DNA of 64,000 nucleotides from CAZWUL01 sp964636625. Its GTDB lineage: Bacteria > Atribacterota > Phoenicimicrobiia > Phoenicimicrobiales > Stramentimicrobiaceae. Where the stretch lies: assembly GCA_964636625.1 (NCBI GenBank), contig CAZWUL010000001.1, forward strand, positions 41,818 to 105,817. Reading direction: 5' to 3'. This document shows, piece after piece, positions 39,244 to 49,300 of this stretch (position 1 is the stretch's first letter; every line of letters starts with the position of its first letter). The position numbers and the translations under genes were made by a program. The notes beneath the pieces are model-generated. The model was not told the origin of the DNA, did no database searches, and saw nothing but the letters and a program-made list of their open reading frames with translations.

Positions 39244-40779
39244 TTACAATAAATCTTCCCTATCTAAACTTCTATACTGTATTGCTTCTGATAGGTGTGA
39301 AACATTAATATCTTCCGATTGTGACAGATCTGCAATTGTCCTTGCTAATTTCAATATTTTGTCATAAGCTCTAGCACTTAGTTTTAGTTTGTCCATAGCC
39401 TTATTTAAGAGGTTCTGTCCATCGTTAGTTATTTTACAATATCTTTCAATATTTCTTCGATTCATTTGTGAGTTACAATAAATATTTTTATTTTTAAATC
39501 GAACCTGTTGTATTTTTTTTGCTTTCTCTACCCTATATCTTATTATACTAGAATTGTCTCTATTCCCATTTCTGTTTGTCAATTCTCTATAATCCAATCT
39601 TGGTATCTCTATTTGTATATCAATTCTATCTAAAAGAGGTCCTGATATTTTGGATTTATATTTTCTTATTTGATAAGCTGTACAAGTACATTGCTTCACA
39701 GGATCACCAAAAAACCCACATGGACATGGATTAGCTGCTGCTACTAACATAAAATTAGAAAGATAAGTTACAGACCTAAGTGTCCTGGATATTGTTACCT
39801 TCCCACTTTCTAAAGGCTGTCTAAGCGATTCTAAGGCAGAGCGATTGAATTCAGGTAATTCATCAAGAAATAATACCCCGTTATGAGCCATACTTATTTC
39901 CCCTGGTTTTGGAATACGTCCACCACCGATTAAACCAATATTGCTAATTGTATGGTGAGGAGATCGAAAAGGTCTTCGTGTTATAAGAGGGTAATTTCTG
40001 TTTGATAGGTTTGAAACACTATACAATCGGGTTATTTCTATTGACTCTCTAATAGATAGGGATGGTAGTATGGTTGGAATTCTTTTTGCCAGCATTGTTT
40101 TTCCAGAACCAGGTGGTCCTATCATTATTACATTGTGACTACCTGCAGCAGCAACTTCTATAGCTCTTTTAGCATGATTTTGTCCTTTAACATCTGTAAA
40201 ATCTATTTGGTAATCATCAATATTTTTTATTATTTCTTTTTTGTCAATGATAATGGGAGAAATATCTATTTCCTGGTTTAGAAATTTTACTACCTCTCTT
40301 AAATTAGAAACAGGAAAAATATTTATCCCATCTACAATGCCAGCTTCCATAGCATTATCCTCTGGTACGATTAAATTATTTATTCCCATTTTTTTAGCCA
40401 TCAATGCTATTGATAGTATTCCATTGACTGGTCTAATTTGACCATTTAGAGACAACTCTCCAATTGTTATGTATTTTTTATATGAAAAAGATTTTAATTG
40501 GTTATTTGCTGATAATATACCGATAGCTATTGGTAAATCAAGGGCAGGCCCTTCTTTTTTAACATCAGCAGGAGCCAGGTTAACAGTTATTCTCTGCATG
40601 GGAAACTGGTATTCAGCATTTTTAATTGCAGCTCTTACCCTTTCTTTTGACTCCTGTACAGCGGTATCTGGCAGGCCCACAATATTGAAAGAAGGAAGTC
40701 CATTTGAAACATCTATCTCTACCTCAACTAAAAATGCTTCCACTCCAAAAAGAGCAGTACTAAGAAGCTTAGAAATCAA
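39244..40779 (-). CDS. comM: YifB/ComM family Mg-chelatase-like AAA ATPase
   Basis: ComM is a ring-forming helicase that promotes branch migration of incoming DNA in natural transformation. The 511-residue protein has the N-terminal LonC-like domain (1-170, [19 protein letters not shown]), Walker A GPPGSGKT, Walker [12 protein letters not shown], a cysteine cluster in [18 protein letters not shown], and a C-terminal helical domain. The start is TTG behind TAGGTG. Confidence 0.94.
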   Translation of the reverse strand: MISKLLSTALFGVEAFLVEVEIDVSNGLPSFNIVGLPDTAVQESKERVRAAIKNAEYQFPMQRITVNLAPADVKKEGPALDLPIAIGILSANNQLKSFSYKKYITIGELSLNGQIRPVNGILSIALMAKKMGINNLIVPEDNAMEAGIVDGINIFPVSNLREVVKFLNQEIDISPIIIDKKEIIKNIDDYQIDFTDVKGQNHAKRAIEVAAAGSHNVIMIGPPGSGKTMLAKRIPTILPSLSIRESIEITRLYSVSNLSNRNYPLITRRPFRSPHHTISNIGLIGGGRIPKPGEISMAHNGVLFLDELPEFNRSALESLRQPLESGKVTISRTLRSVTYLSNFMLVAAANPCPCGFFGDPVKQCTCTAYQIRKYKSKISGPLLDRIDIQIEIPRLDYRELTNRNGNRDNSSIIRYRVEKAKKIQQVRFKNKNIYCNSQMNRRNIERYCKITNDGQNLLNKAMDKLKLSARAYDKILKLARTIADLSQSEDINVSHLSEAIQYRSLDREDLL

Positions 40780-40803
40780 TAGAACACCTACAATCTATTA
40801 TTT

Positions 40804-41157
40804 TTATTGGGAAAAGGCATTTTTAATATGCCTTATCTTTTGTCTTGTATTTTTATTAAAATAGATAGAAATAACATCAAAACGAAACAATTTTTCTTTG
40901 ATGTGTTTCTTCTTTATATAAAACTGTGCAACCTTGATTATTTTATTCTTTTTCATTTTTGTAATTGCTTCCTCTGGAAGGCCATATATTTCAGTTTTTC
41001 TTGATTTTACTTCCACAAAGCATATACAATTATTTTTCTCAGCAATGATGTCAATCTCACCGAAGGGAGCGCTAATATTCTTATCTAAAATATTGTAACC
41101 ATTTTTTATTAAATATTGAGCAGCTATTTCTTCTCCAATTTTTCCTATATTACTCAT
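40804..41157 (-). CDS. UPF0102 / YraN family endonuclease-like protein
   Basis: This 117-residue protein has a restriction-endonuclease-like fold. It shows GEEIAAQYLIKNGY, then FGEIDIIAEKNNCICFVEVKSRK with the D-x(n)-E-x-K active-site pattern and RFDVISI near the end. The family is often next to rnhB, as here (8-base overlap). Its physiological role is not established. Confidence 0.92.
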   Translation of the reverse strand: MSNIGKIGEEIAAQYLIKNGYNILDKNISAPFGEIDIIAEKNNCICFVEVKSRKTEIYGLPEEAITKMKKNKIIKVAQFYIKKKHIKEKLFRFDVISIYFNKNTRQKIRHIKNAFSQ

Positions 41158-41905
41158 TTATATATGCTTCATGCCAAAAAAGTGATTTCTGTTTATTTTT
41201 TTCAATTATAGTCTGTTCAGTTTTTACACCTCTAAAGGTTTTACGATGAATAGGGCTAATCCCATATTCTTTTATTGCGCTAATATGTTTTTTTGTCCCG
41301 TATCCGACATTTTTGTTAAACTCATAAAAAGGATATTTATTATGAAAATCAATCATAATATTATCACGGTAAACCTTGGCAATAATGGATGCTGCGGCAA
41401 TTGAAACACTTTTATTATCACCTTTAATAATATTGTCCTGGGGGATACTAATAAAAGGAATTTTAAAGCCGTCTATTAAAACATAATCTGGCGTTTTTTT
41501 TAAAGCGATAATTGCCCTTTTCATAGCTAAAAAGGTTGCTTGGGCTATATTTATTCTATCAATCAAATCAGGGTCTACTATTCCTAGTCCTATATCATCT
41601 GCTTTTTCTCTAATTAATTCGAAAAGAGCATCTCTTTTACTTTTGCTTAATCTTTTTGAATCTTTTAGATGGCTTATATAGAACAAATCAATATTTTTTA
41701 TAACAACAGCTGCAGCGACTACAGGACCTGCTAAAGCACCACGGCCCACCTCATCTATCCCAGCAATATAGGTATAACCACTTGAAAGGCATTTTTTTTC
41801 ATAATATTTTAGTTTTTCGAGCCTTTTTCTTTCTTTGGATAAAAAATTAATTTTTTTTATCAAATAAATTATTTTTTTTTGTTTATATTGATTTTTTTTA
41901 AACAA
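41150..41905 (-). CDS. rnhB: Ribonuclease HII
   Basis: RNase HII removes ribonucleotides and RNA primers from DNA. The 251-residue protein has the acidic site residues in IAGIDEVGRGALAGPVVAAAVV, the third in YVLIDGFKIP, and SIIAKVYRD. The ~45-residue Lys-rich N-terminal extension before the catalytic domain resembles that of Bacillus RnhB. The TTG start has no clear ribosome site, so the exact start is uncertain. Confidence 0.94.
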   Translation of the reverse strand: MFKKNQYKQKKIIYLIKKINFLSKERKRLEKLKYYEKKCLSSGYTYIAGIDEVGRGALAGPVVAAAVVIKNIDLFYISHLKDSKRLSKSKRDALFELIREKADDIGLGIVDPDLIDRINIAQATFLAMKRAIIALKKTPDYVLIDGFKIPFISIPQDNIIKGDNKSVSIAAASIIAKVYRDNIMIDFHNKYPFYEFNKNVGYGTKKHISAIKEYGISPIHRKTFRGVKTEQTIIEKNKQKSLFWHEAYINE

Positions 41906-41933
41906 ATTAAAAGATAGGATACATTTATAATTA

Positions 41934-42266
41934 TTAACTCATTAGTCCTTTTTGTCCTACTCTGTCTCTTAAATAATACAGTTTGGCCTTTCTTGTGGAA
42001 CCTTTTTTGACCAGTTTTATTTTTTCAATATTTGGAGAGTTGATTGGAAATATTTTTTCTACTCCAATACCTTTTGTTACTTTTCTCACAGTTATAGTTT
42101 CTCTACTACCGCCATGTTTCTGGGCAATCAAAATACCCCTGAATACCTGTATCCTTTTTCGTTCTCCTTCGACAATTTTTTGATGCACTTCTATTAAATC
42201 ACCAGGACTTGCTTCAAAAGTTTCTTTTTTTAAATTTTCTTTTTCAATATCCTTGATATAATCCAT
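41934..42266 (-). CDS. rplS: 50S ribosomal protein L19
   Basis: The 110-residue L19 has SPGDLIEVHQKIVEGERKRIQVFRGILIA, SRETITVRKVTKGIGVEKIFPINSP and RAKLYYLRDRVGQ. GGGAG precedes ATG. It closes the rpsP-khpA-trmD-rplS group. Confidence 0.97.
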   Translation of the reverse strand: MDYIKDIEKENLKKETFEASPGDLIEVHQKIVEGERKRIQVFRGILIAQKHGGSRETITVRKVTKGIGVEKIFPINSPNIEKIKLVKKGSTRKAKLYYLRDRVGQKGLMS

Positions 42267-42286
42267 TATTTGCTCCCTTTCTTTTA

Positions 42287-43027
42287 CTATTCATCTGTTT
42301 TCAAATCTTTTAAAATATTTATTTCATCTTTGGTAAATTTTCTATTTACCAATAAGTCAGGTCTTTTAGTTATTGTTTCCAATAAAGACTGTCTTTTTCT
42401 CCAAGTTTCAATTTGTTTATGGTTGCCTGATAATAGGACTCCTGGCACTTTATACCCCCTAAAGCTTTCAGGCCTGGTATAATGAGGATAATCTAATAAG
42501 CCATTATAAAAAGAATCATTAATTGCTGATTCCTCTTTTCCAAGAACTCCTGGAAGCATTCGAATAATAACGTCAACCATTACCATCGTTGGTATTTCTC
42601 CACCTGTTGTTACATAATCACCAATTGATAATTCTTCTGCTTTTAATATCTGTCGAACGCGTTCATCAATTCCCTCATATCTTCCACAAATGAATATTAA
42701 ATTTGATTTTTTTGATAGCTTTTTAGCTATTTCCTGTTTGAATATTTTCCCCTGTGCTGAGGTAACAATAATTTTACTATTCAAACCAATTCTTTTGTTA
42801 TTTTTTAAATATTCTATCGCCTCGATGATTGGTTCAGGTTTCAAAACCATTCCCGGACCGCCACCGTAAGAATAATCGTCAACAGTCCTATGTTTGTCTT
42901 TAGAAAAATCCCTTATATCAATAATATTTATATTGATTAGTTTTTTTTCTTGTGCCCTTTTAATTATGCTTTCTGAAAAAGGAGAAACAAACATCTCCGG
43001 AAATATGGTCAATATGGTTATTTCCAT
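42287..43027 (-). CDS. trmD: tRNA (guanine37-N1)-methyltransferase
   Basis: TrmD methylates G37 to prevent frameshifting. The 246-residue SPOUT knot protein has FPEMFVSPFSESIIKRA, YGGGPGMVLKPEPI, ICGRYEGIDERV and LSIGDYVTTGGE (cofactor knot). It lies between khpA and rplS. Confidence 0.97.
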   Translation of the reverse strand: MEITILTIFPEMFVSPFSESIIKRAQEKKLININIIDIRDFSKDKHRTVDDYSYGGGPGMVLKPEPIIEAIEYLKNNKRIGLNSKIIVTSAQGKIFKQEIAKKLSKKSNLIFICGRYEGIDERVRQILKAEELSIGDYVTTGGEIPTMVMVDVIIRMLPGVLGKEESAINDSFYNGLLDYPHYTRPESFRGYKVPGVLLSGNHKQIETWRKRQSLLETITKRPDLLVNRKFTKDEINILKDLKTDE

Positions 43028-43072
43028 CTATTTACTTATTATCCTTAACCTTAATGGGGAAAAGCATCTCTA

Positions 43073-43303
43073 TCATTCAATAATTTTTATTAGTGTCTTT
43101 TTGCTGCTCTTTATGGTTGCTGCCTTTATTATTGTTCTTATTGCTTTAATAACCTTCCCCTGTTTACCAATAATTTTACCAATATCAGTTGAGTCAACCT
43201 TTATTTCTAAAACATTAATGCTTTCTTTATTAATTTCATTAATTCTAACACTTTCAGGAAAATTAACTATTTCTTTTAATAAAAACTCAATAAAATCCTT
43301 CAA
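43073..43303 (-). CDS. khpA: KH-domain RNA-binding protein KhpA
   Basis: This 76-residue single KH domain has the GxxG loop in IIGKQGKVIKAI. KhpA partners with KhpB in RNA binding linked to growth and division. TTG 43303 lies 6 bases behind GGAG. The TTG at 43315 is inside that site. It lies between rpsP and trmD, where rimM normally follows but is absent. Confidence 0.92.
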   Translation of the reverse strand: MKDFIEFLLKEIVNFPESVRINEINKESINVLEIKVDSTDIGKIIGKQGKVIKAIRTIIKAATIKSSKKTLIKIIE

Positions 43304-43332
43304 TTTATTCTCCAAAAAAATATTTGAATTAG

Positions 43333-43593
43333 TTATTTACTTACCAAGTTATCAAAAATTCCATTCTCTTTAAAGAGGGATTCGACTGTTTTAGTCATTT
43401 TTGCACCCTGACTTATCCATTTTAGACTTTCTTCTTTATCAACTTTAAATACATATGGGTCATTTGTTGGTTGATAATACCCAAGCATTTTAATGAATCT
43501 TCCATCCCTTGGTTTGCGAGAATCAATAACTACAATCTTGTAAGAAGGTTTTTTTTTGGCACCTTCTCTTCTTAATTTTATTTTTGCTGACAT
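43333..43593 (-). CDS. rpsP: 30S ribosomal protein S16
   Basis: The 86-residue S16 opens with AKIKLRREGAKKKPSYKIVVIDSRKPRDGRFI and has LGYYQPTNDP. AGGTGGAGG is placed well before ATG. Confidence 0.97.
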   Translation of the reverse strand: MSAKIKLRREGAKKKPSYKIVVIDSRKPRDGRFIKMLGYYQPTNDPYVFKVDKEESLKWISQGAKMTKTVESLFKENGIFDNLVSK

Positions 43594-43652
43594 ATTATTC
43601 CTCCACCTCTATTTTCAAATAATTATTATTCATTTTAATTTTAACTAAAATA

Positions 43653-44981
43653 TTATCTAAAAAACGAGTCCATAGATTTTTTGTTGGGACCTTGTTTTAA
43701 AAATTTTTTCATATTGTAAAATTGTTTTAATAATTTATTTACATCACTTACGTTTGTACCACTACCCTTTGCAATCCTTTTTCTTCTACTGCCATTTACT
43801 ATTTCGGGTTCAGCCCTCTCCTGTTTGGTCATTGAACATATCATTGCTTCCACCTTGCTGAGTTCCTTTTCTCCGTTACCCATATCTTGATTTAATTTTT
43901 TTGCAAAACCAAGGTTTTGTATCGGGAGCATCTCAAATATTTTTTCCATTGAACCCATATTTTTCAGCCTCTTCAGTTGCTCATAAAAATCATTTAAGTC
44001 AAATTGTTCCCTGAATTCCTTTTTTGCCATTTTTTTTAATTCATTACGGTTATAATTAGCTTCAATTTTTTCAATCAAGCCTACTGTATCACCCATTCCA
44101 AGAATCCTTGATGACATTCTATCTGGATAAAAAGGTTCAATATCGTTAATTTTTTCACCAACACCTATATACTTTATTGGTAACGCAGTTATGCTTTTAA
44201 TTGATAAAGTGACACCACCGCGAGCATCTCCATCTAATTTTGTCAATATATAACCGTCAAGCCCAATATTTTGATTGAAGGTATCGGCAACCGTCAATGC
44301 ATCCTGCCCCATTAATGAATCTAACACTAATAAAGTTTCATGTACAACCAGAGATTTCTTAATTTTTTTAATTTCCTCAAGGAGTTTTTGGTCAATGTGT
44401 AACCTGCCTGCAGTATCAATAATTATTATATCTTTTTTATTTTCTATTGCATATTGCTTCGCCGCGATGAGAGTTTGCAATGCTTTTTCACTACTCCCCC
44501 TCGAAAAAACCTCAACTCCTGCCTTCTTACCCATAATGTGTAATTGCTCAACAGCCGCAGGCCTTATTTTATCCGCAGCAACTAATAATGGATTATGGCC
44601 ACTACTCTTCATTTTTGAAGACAATTTTGCTGCTGTAGTTGTTTTCCCAGAGCCCTGCAAGCCAACCAGAAGAATTATTGTTGGTATATCAACATTTGTT
44701 TTTACTTCACTCTGTGCGTTTCCCAATATTTCTGTAAGAACTTCATGAGTTAATTTAACCATATGCTGACCAGGTGTTAAAACTTCAGATAATTCTTCTT
44801 GAGTCGCATGTTTTTCCAGCCTAGATATAAAATCTTTTACAACTTTATAATTTACATCAGCTTCTAAAAGAGCCAATTTTATTTCCCTTAACGAATCTTT
44901 TATATCTTTTTCGGAAATTTTGCCTTTATTTTTTAATTTGCCTAAAATATTTTGTAATTTTTCTGATAATATATTTAACAT
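43653..44981 (-). CDS. ffh: Signal recognition particle protein Ffh
   Basis: Ffh is the SRP54 GTPase that targets nascent membrane proteins. The 442-residue protein has an N-domain, G1 GLQGSGKTTTAAKL (about 108-121), DTAGRLH, TKLDGDARGG, and the Met-rich M domain (about 300-430) with GSGTNVSDVNKLLKQF that binds SRP RNA. It lies directly upstream of rpsP. Confidence 0.97.
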   Translation of the reverse strand: MLNILSEKLQNILGKLKNKGKISEKDIKDSLREIKLALLEADVNYKVVKDFISRLEKHATQEELSEVLTPGQHMVKLTHEVLTEILGNAQSEVKTNVDIPTIILLVGLQGSGKTTTAAKLSSKMKSSGHNPLLVAADKIRPAAVEQLHIMGKKAGVEVFSRGSSEKALQTLIAAKQYAIENKKDIIIIDTAGRLHIDQKLLEEIKKIKKSLVVHETLLVLDSLMGQDALTVADTFNQNIGLDGYILTKLDGDARGGVTLSIKSITALPIKYIGVGEKINDIEPFYPDRMSSRILGMGDTVGLIEKIEANYNRNELKKMAKKEFREQFDLNDFYEQLKRLKNMGSMEKIFEMLPIQNLGFAKKLNQDMGNGEKELSKVEAMICSMTKQERAEPEIVNGSRRKRIAKGSGTNVSDVNKLLKQFYNMKKFLKQGPNKKSMDSFFR

Positions 44982-45405
44982 CTTTTACTCAACCCGAATT
45001 TCTTTAACAAAAAATATTTTAATGATATTTCTATTAATAAAAACATATTCTATTATTAAATATCGCACCCTCATAGCGTACGGCTTTAAGAAACCCTGAA
45101 AGGACTTGACTTTTTAGCTCTTTTTCTTACGATTTTTGATTTTTACCTTTAGCCATAATCTTTACTTAAACAATAGTATTTCCAACTTTGGACTTCAGGT
45201 GAAATATTATCATCTGCCTTATTTTAATCTTTTTACGATAAAACCATTTAATCATTACCACCTTCTTAGAAGATGGTTTTTTATGGTTAAATAAATAAAA
45301 TACATAAAAATCAAATAAAATTTTGGCAAAAAATAATTATTATACTAAACCATGCGAATACTTAACGCAAATTCCCTATAAGTATATAGAAAATAATAAA
45401 GGGTG
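44982..45405. other. Intergenic region between ftsY and ffh with a plus-strand terminator-like hairpin
   Basis: This 424-base non-coding stretch lies inside an otherwise tight minus-strand block. I see no tRNA or SRP RNA in it. A segment around 45064-45115 (with GCGTACGGC) is less AT-rich than its surroundings. A hairpin with a T-run faces the plus strand at 45257-45282, although no plus-strand gene is present. Confidence 0.5.
45257..45282 (+). terminator. Orphan Rho-independent terminator-like hairpin, plus strand
   Basis: ACCACCTTC and GAAGATGGT form a 9-bp stem with one mismatch and a 3-base loop, followed by six T residues. No plus-strand gene precedes it, so it may end an unannotated small RNA or be coincidental. 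Confidence 0.4.
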
Positions 45406-46323
45406 TCAATCAAGAAGTGCCTCAATAAATGCTTCTGTTTCATATTCTGTCAAATCTTCAATTTTTTCGCCAAATGTGATATATTCTACGGGTATATTAA
45501 GTTCTTTTTGTATCGTAAGTGCTATTCCGCCTTTGGCCGTGCCATCTAATTTTGTTAATGCGAGGCTATTAATATCTAAAGAGTTTTTAAACTGGCGAGC
45601 TTGAATAATCCCGTTTTGTCCTGTAGTTGCGTCAATAACCAATATTGTCTTTATTGATGATTTAGGAGCTGTTTTGCTGGCAACTCTTTTTATTTTTTCT
45701 AATTCTTTCATTAAATTATTATAAGTATGCAATCTTCCGGCAGTATCAATAAGTAATATTTCCTTTTTTTTTGCTATGGCAGAATGTATTCCGTCAAAAA
45801 CTACTGAAGCAGGGTCAGCTCCTTCTGAAGTATTTAAAACTTCTGTTCTTGCCTGGTTGGCTAAAAATGCTAACTGATTAATAGCTCCAGCCCTATAAGT
45901 GTCAGCAGGGACTACCATTATTTTTCTACTTCTAGTTCTGAAATAGTATGCTAATTTACCTATAAAGGATGTTTTCCCAGTGCCATTTACTCCAACAACC
46001 ATAATTATATTTAAATTATCTGGATTTATTTCTAGTAGTGGTTTCTGCGTAGGGACCATATTGATTAATATATTCTTTAATTTAGTTTTGAAATGATTAA
46101 AATCTTTATCCTTGAATTCATGTAAGTTAATTTCTTCAAATTTCTTTACTATTTCAGACGTTACCTTAGGTCCAATATCAGAAAGAATTAACAATTCTTC
46201 AATTTTTTCTAAAAAATCTCTTTTATCCTTTACTGCATCTGTAAATATAAGGTCATATTTGTCTATTAGCCCATCTCTAGTTTTCTGTAATCCCTGTTTT
46301 AATGAATAAAATATTTTTTTAAT
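45406..46323 (-). CDS. ftsY: Signal recognition particle receptor FtsY, probable ATT start
   Basis: FtsY is the membrane-associated SRP receptor GTPase. The NG domain has VNGTGKTSFIGKLA, DTAGRLHTYNNLM, TKLDGTAKGGIAL. TTG 46194 would discard the first helices of the N domain. The frame continues upstream as KKIFYSLKQGLQKTRDGLID, the classic FtsY opening, to an ATT at 46321-46323 that overlaps the smc stop (ATTAA). A GGAGAAGG site lies just before it. No other start codon fits. This gives 305 residues with no acidic A domain. Confidence 0.92.
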   Translation of the reverse strand: MKKIFYSLKQGLQKTRDGLIDKYDLIFTDAVKDKRDFLEKIEELLILSDIGPKVTSEIVKKFEEINLHEFKDKDFNHFKTKLKNILINMVPTQKPLLEINPDNLNIIMVVGVNGTGKTSFIGKLAYYFRTRSRKIMVVPADTYRAGAINQLAFLANQARTEVLNTSEGADPASVVFDGIHSAIAKKKEILLIDTAGRLHTYNNLMKELEKIKRVASKTAPKSSIKTILVIDATTGQNGIIQARQFKNSLDINSLALTKLDGTAKGGIALTIQKELNIPVEYITFGEKIEDLTEYETEAFIEALLD

Positions 46324-49300
46324 TTTCCTTCTCCTCTGTATCTGATATTTTAACAGACATCAATTTTGATACTCCGGAACCTTCCATGGTTATCCCATAA
46401 AGCGCATCTGCCGATTCCATAACGCCTCTTTGATGAGTAATTATAATTATTTGAGCATCTTTTAAGTCCTCATTTCTCAAAAAAGTTGCTAACCGTATTG
46501 CATTAGCTTCATCCAGAGCTGAATCAATTTCATCAAAAAAACAAAAAGGACTAGGATTCGCTTTCCATAGAGCAAATAATAATGCTATTGCCGTCAATGC
46601 CTTTTCTCCTGTTGATAAAAGGGAAATATGCTGTAATTTTTTGCCAGGGGGTTGTACCATTACTTCAATACCTGTTTCTAATATTTTATTTTTATTAGTA
46701 AGCTCTAAGGATACATGCCCTCCATTAAACAATTTTTTAAAAATATCTTTGAAATTATTTTCAACTTTAAGATATGTTTTATAAAAATTATCCTCAGCAA
46801 TGCAATCAATTTCTTTGATTAAATTAATCAATTTTTCCTTAGATTGATTAATATCATTTTTTTTATTTTTTAAATCATTATATCTGTCAGATTGATTTTT
46901 ATATTCCTGTAATGCATCAAAATTTAATTGCCCCATTGCTGTTATTTTTTCTTTATATTTTGTTATTTTTGTATAGGCTTCTTTCTGGCTGCTTACATCA
47001 TTTTTATGTAACATTATTTCATCTACAGAAGAATTATATTGCTCTTTAATAGTAGTTAATAAATGGTTCATTTTTTCTTGATTTTGGACTTTGCCCATTT
47101 CGGTCTCATGTTGTTTATTCTTTTTTTCTTCAAGTTTTCTCTGATATATTTCTATTTCTTCATAAGTTTTTCTTATTTCTCTTTCTTGGTTTTTTATGCT
47201 TTCTTTTAGTTTACTTCTTCTATCATCTAAATCTTTCCTTTGCTCTGTAGTTTTTTTTATATTCTTTTCTAAAATATCTGTTTCTTTAATTAGCCGTAAT
47301 TTTTCGTTATTGTATTGTAGCAATTTTTCTTTCCTGATCTTATCTTCATTATTATATGTCTGTACGAAATGTTCCATTTCTACTTTTCTTTTTTGCAAAA
47401 TAGTGTTTCTTTCTTGATTCCAGCCTATCTCCATTTTGCAGTTTTCAATTACTTTTTTCAGGTCTTCTACATTTTTATTACAATTATTTCTTATTTTTGA
47501 AAGACAAAAATAATAAGATTCCACTAAATTAGTATAGCTTGTTATTTTGTCTAGACTTGATTTAAAATATTCTATGTTCTTATTTATTTTCTGTTTTTTT
47601 TCAATTTCTGCAATTTTTTTCAATTTTAAATCTTTTAAACGCGTCTCCAACCCTGCTATTTTCTTATTACTTTCTAAAACATTATTGTTATATTTATTTA
47701 TTTTGCTCACATAAATATCAATTTTATTATCAAGCTCTTCAATTCTTTTTGCAAACTGCAGCTTATCATTTTTAGCAACATTATATATTTTATTGTGCTC
47801 AACAATATCCTTTTTTATCCTACTTATATCTTTATCAATTTTTACTATTTTCTCTGCTGGTAGAAGAATATGATAGTTTTTATTATTTTCAGAATTAATA
47901 TTCAAGAAAACTATTCCATTAGAATCAATAATAACACCATCCAATGATACTACTGATAGATTTCCTTTTTGATATTTATGTATCTTTAGTGCAGTATTTA
48001 TATCTTCTACAATTAGGATTTTCCCTAATAATATTTTAAATAAATTATTGTATTCAGGAGAAAATTTTATTAATTTATTTGCAAATCCTAATATTTTTGA
48101 TTGTATAGAATATTCTTTATCAATTTTTTCTTGATAATCATCAATTCTTGCAATTCTATAGTTATTATCAATAATTAGTTTAACCTGATTAATATTATTT
48201 GTTTTCAAAACATTATTTAAATCATTGACTATTTTTGAATTGCTTGTTATCAAAAGAGGAAATTTATCATTTAAAATGAAATGAAATATATTTTTTAAAT
48301 TATCAGGTATGAATTGGATTATTTCAAATATTTTTGAAAAACTACTAAACTGATTCTGAATATTATTTCTTTTTATAATATATTCATTTATTTTATTCTC
48401 TTTGTTTGGTTGGCTTTTTGTTAATTCAACTAAGAATTCTTTTTCTTTTGTCCTTAATACTATGTCATTATTAAAATTTTGCAATATATTGTCTTCTTGT
48501 TCCATAAGTAGCTTGCTCTTATTTAAAGAATTTTCCAAATAAGTTTTTTCCTGCTGCTGGCGCATTTTTTCATTCTCATAATAAGCTAAATTATTCTCAG
48601 CATCATAAAGGCTCTTTTGGCTTCTTTTCAATTCTTCACTTACTGATAGATATTCATTTTTAATTTCTGATAGAGAATACTCTGTTGCTTTTAGCAATGT
48701 TTGTTCTTCTATTTTTTGTTCTTTATACCTATTAATTTTTTTATCGAAAAATTTTTCTATATTAAGTCGTATATTAGAAATTGCTTTATCATAAAACATA
48801 TCTATTTTGTTATAATTTTTCAATAAAACATCCTTATTGGTTTTATTTTCTAATATTATTGAATTATTGTATTCTGTTTTTTGAATATCTTTTTCAATAC
48901 TGGAGACTGTTTCTTTAAACTTTTTATACTGCTCATTAGAAGTATCAATATCTTCATGAATACTTTTTATTCTTTGGGTTATTTCTGTTTGCTTTTGCTT
49001 CAATAATATTAATTGATTATTATAGTTAATTCTCTCGGTTTCATTTTCCTGAAAGAATTTTTCTATTTCATTTATTTCTTTTTCTAATAATTCTTTTTTT
49101 TCTTCTGCCTGAATTATTTTTTTCTTATGATTATTTAAAAAACCCTCAATTGTTTTTAATTCTTCCCTTAAATTTGCAAACATTTTATTAAAATTGACAA
49201 TTTTTTTTTGATAAAGCAAATATTGCTGGCTTAAAAGATAAAACTCTGATTTCTTAATAATATCACGATATGAATAGTATAGTTGTAGGTCATCTGCTTT

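Noticed and set aside
44982..45405. SRP (4.5S) RNA gene between ffh and ftsY
   Set aside because: The conserved GGAAGG/AGCAG tip motifs of SRP RNA are absent on both strands.
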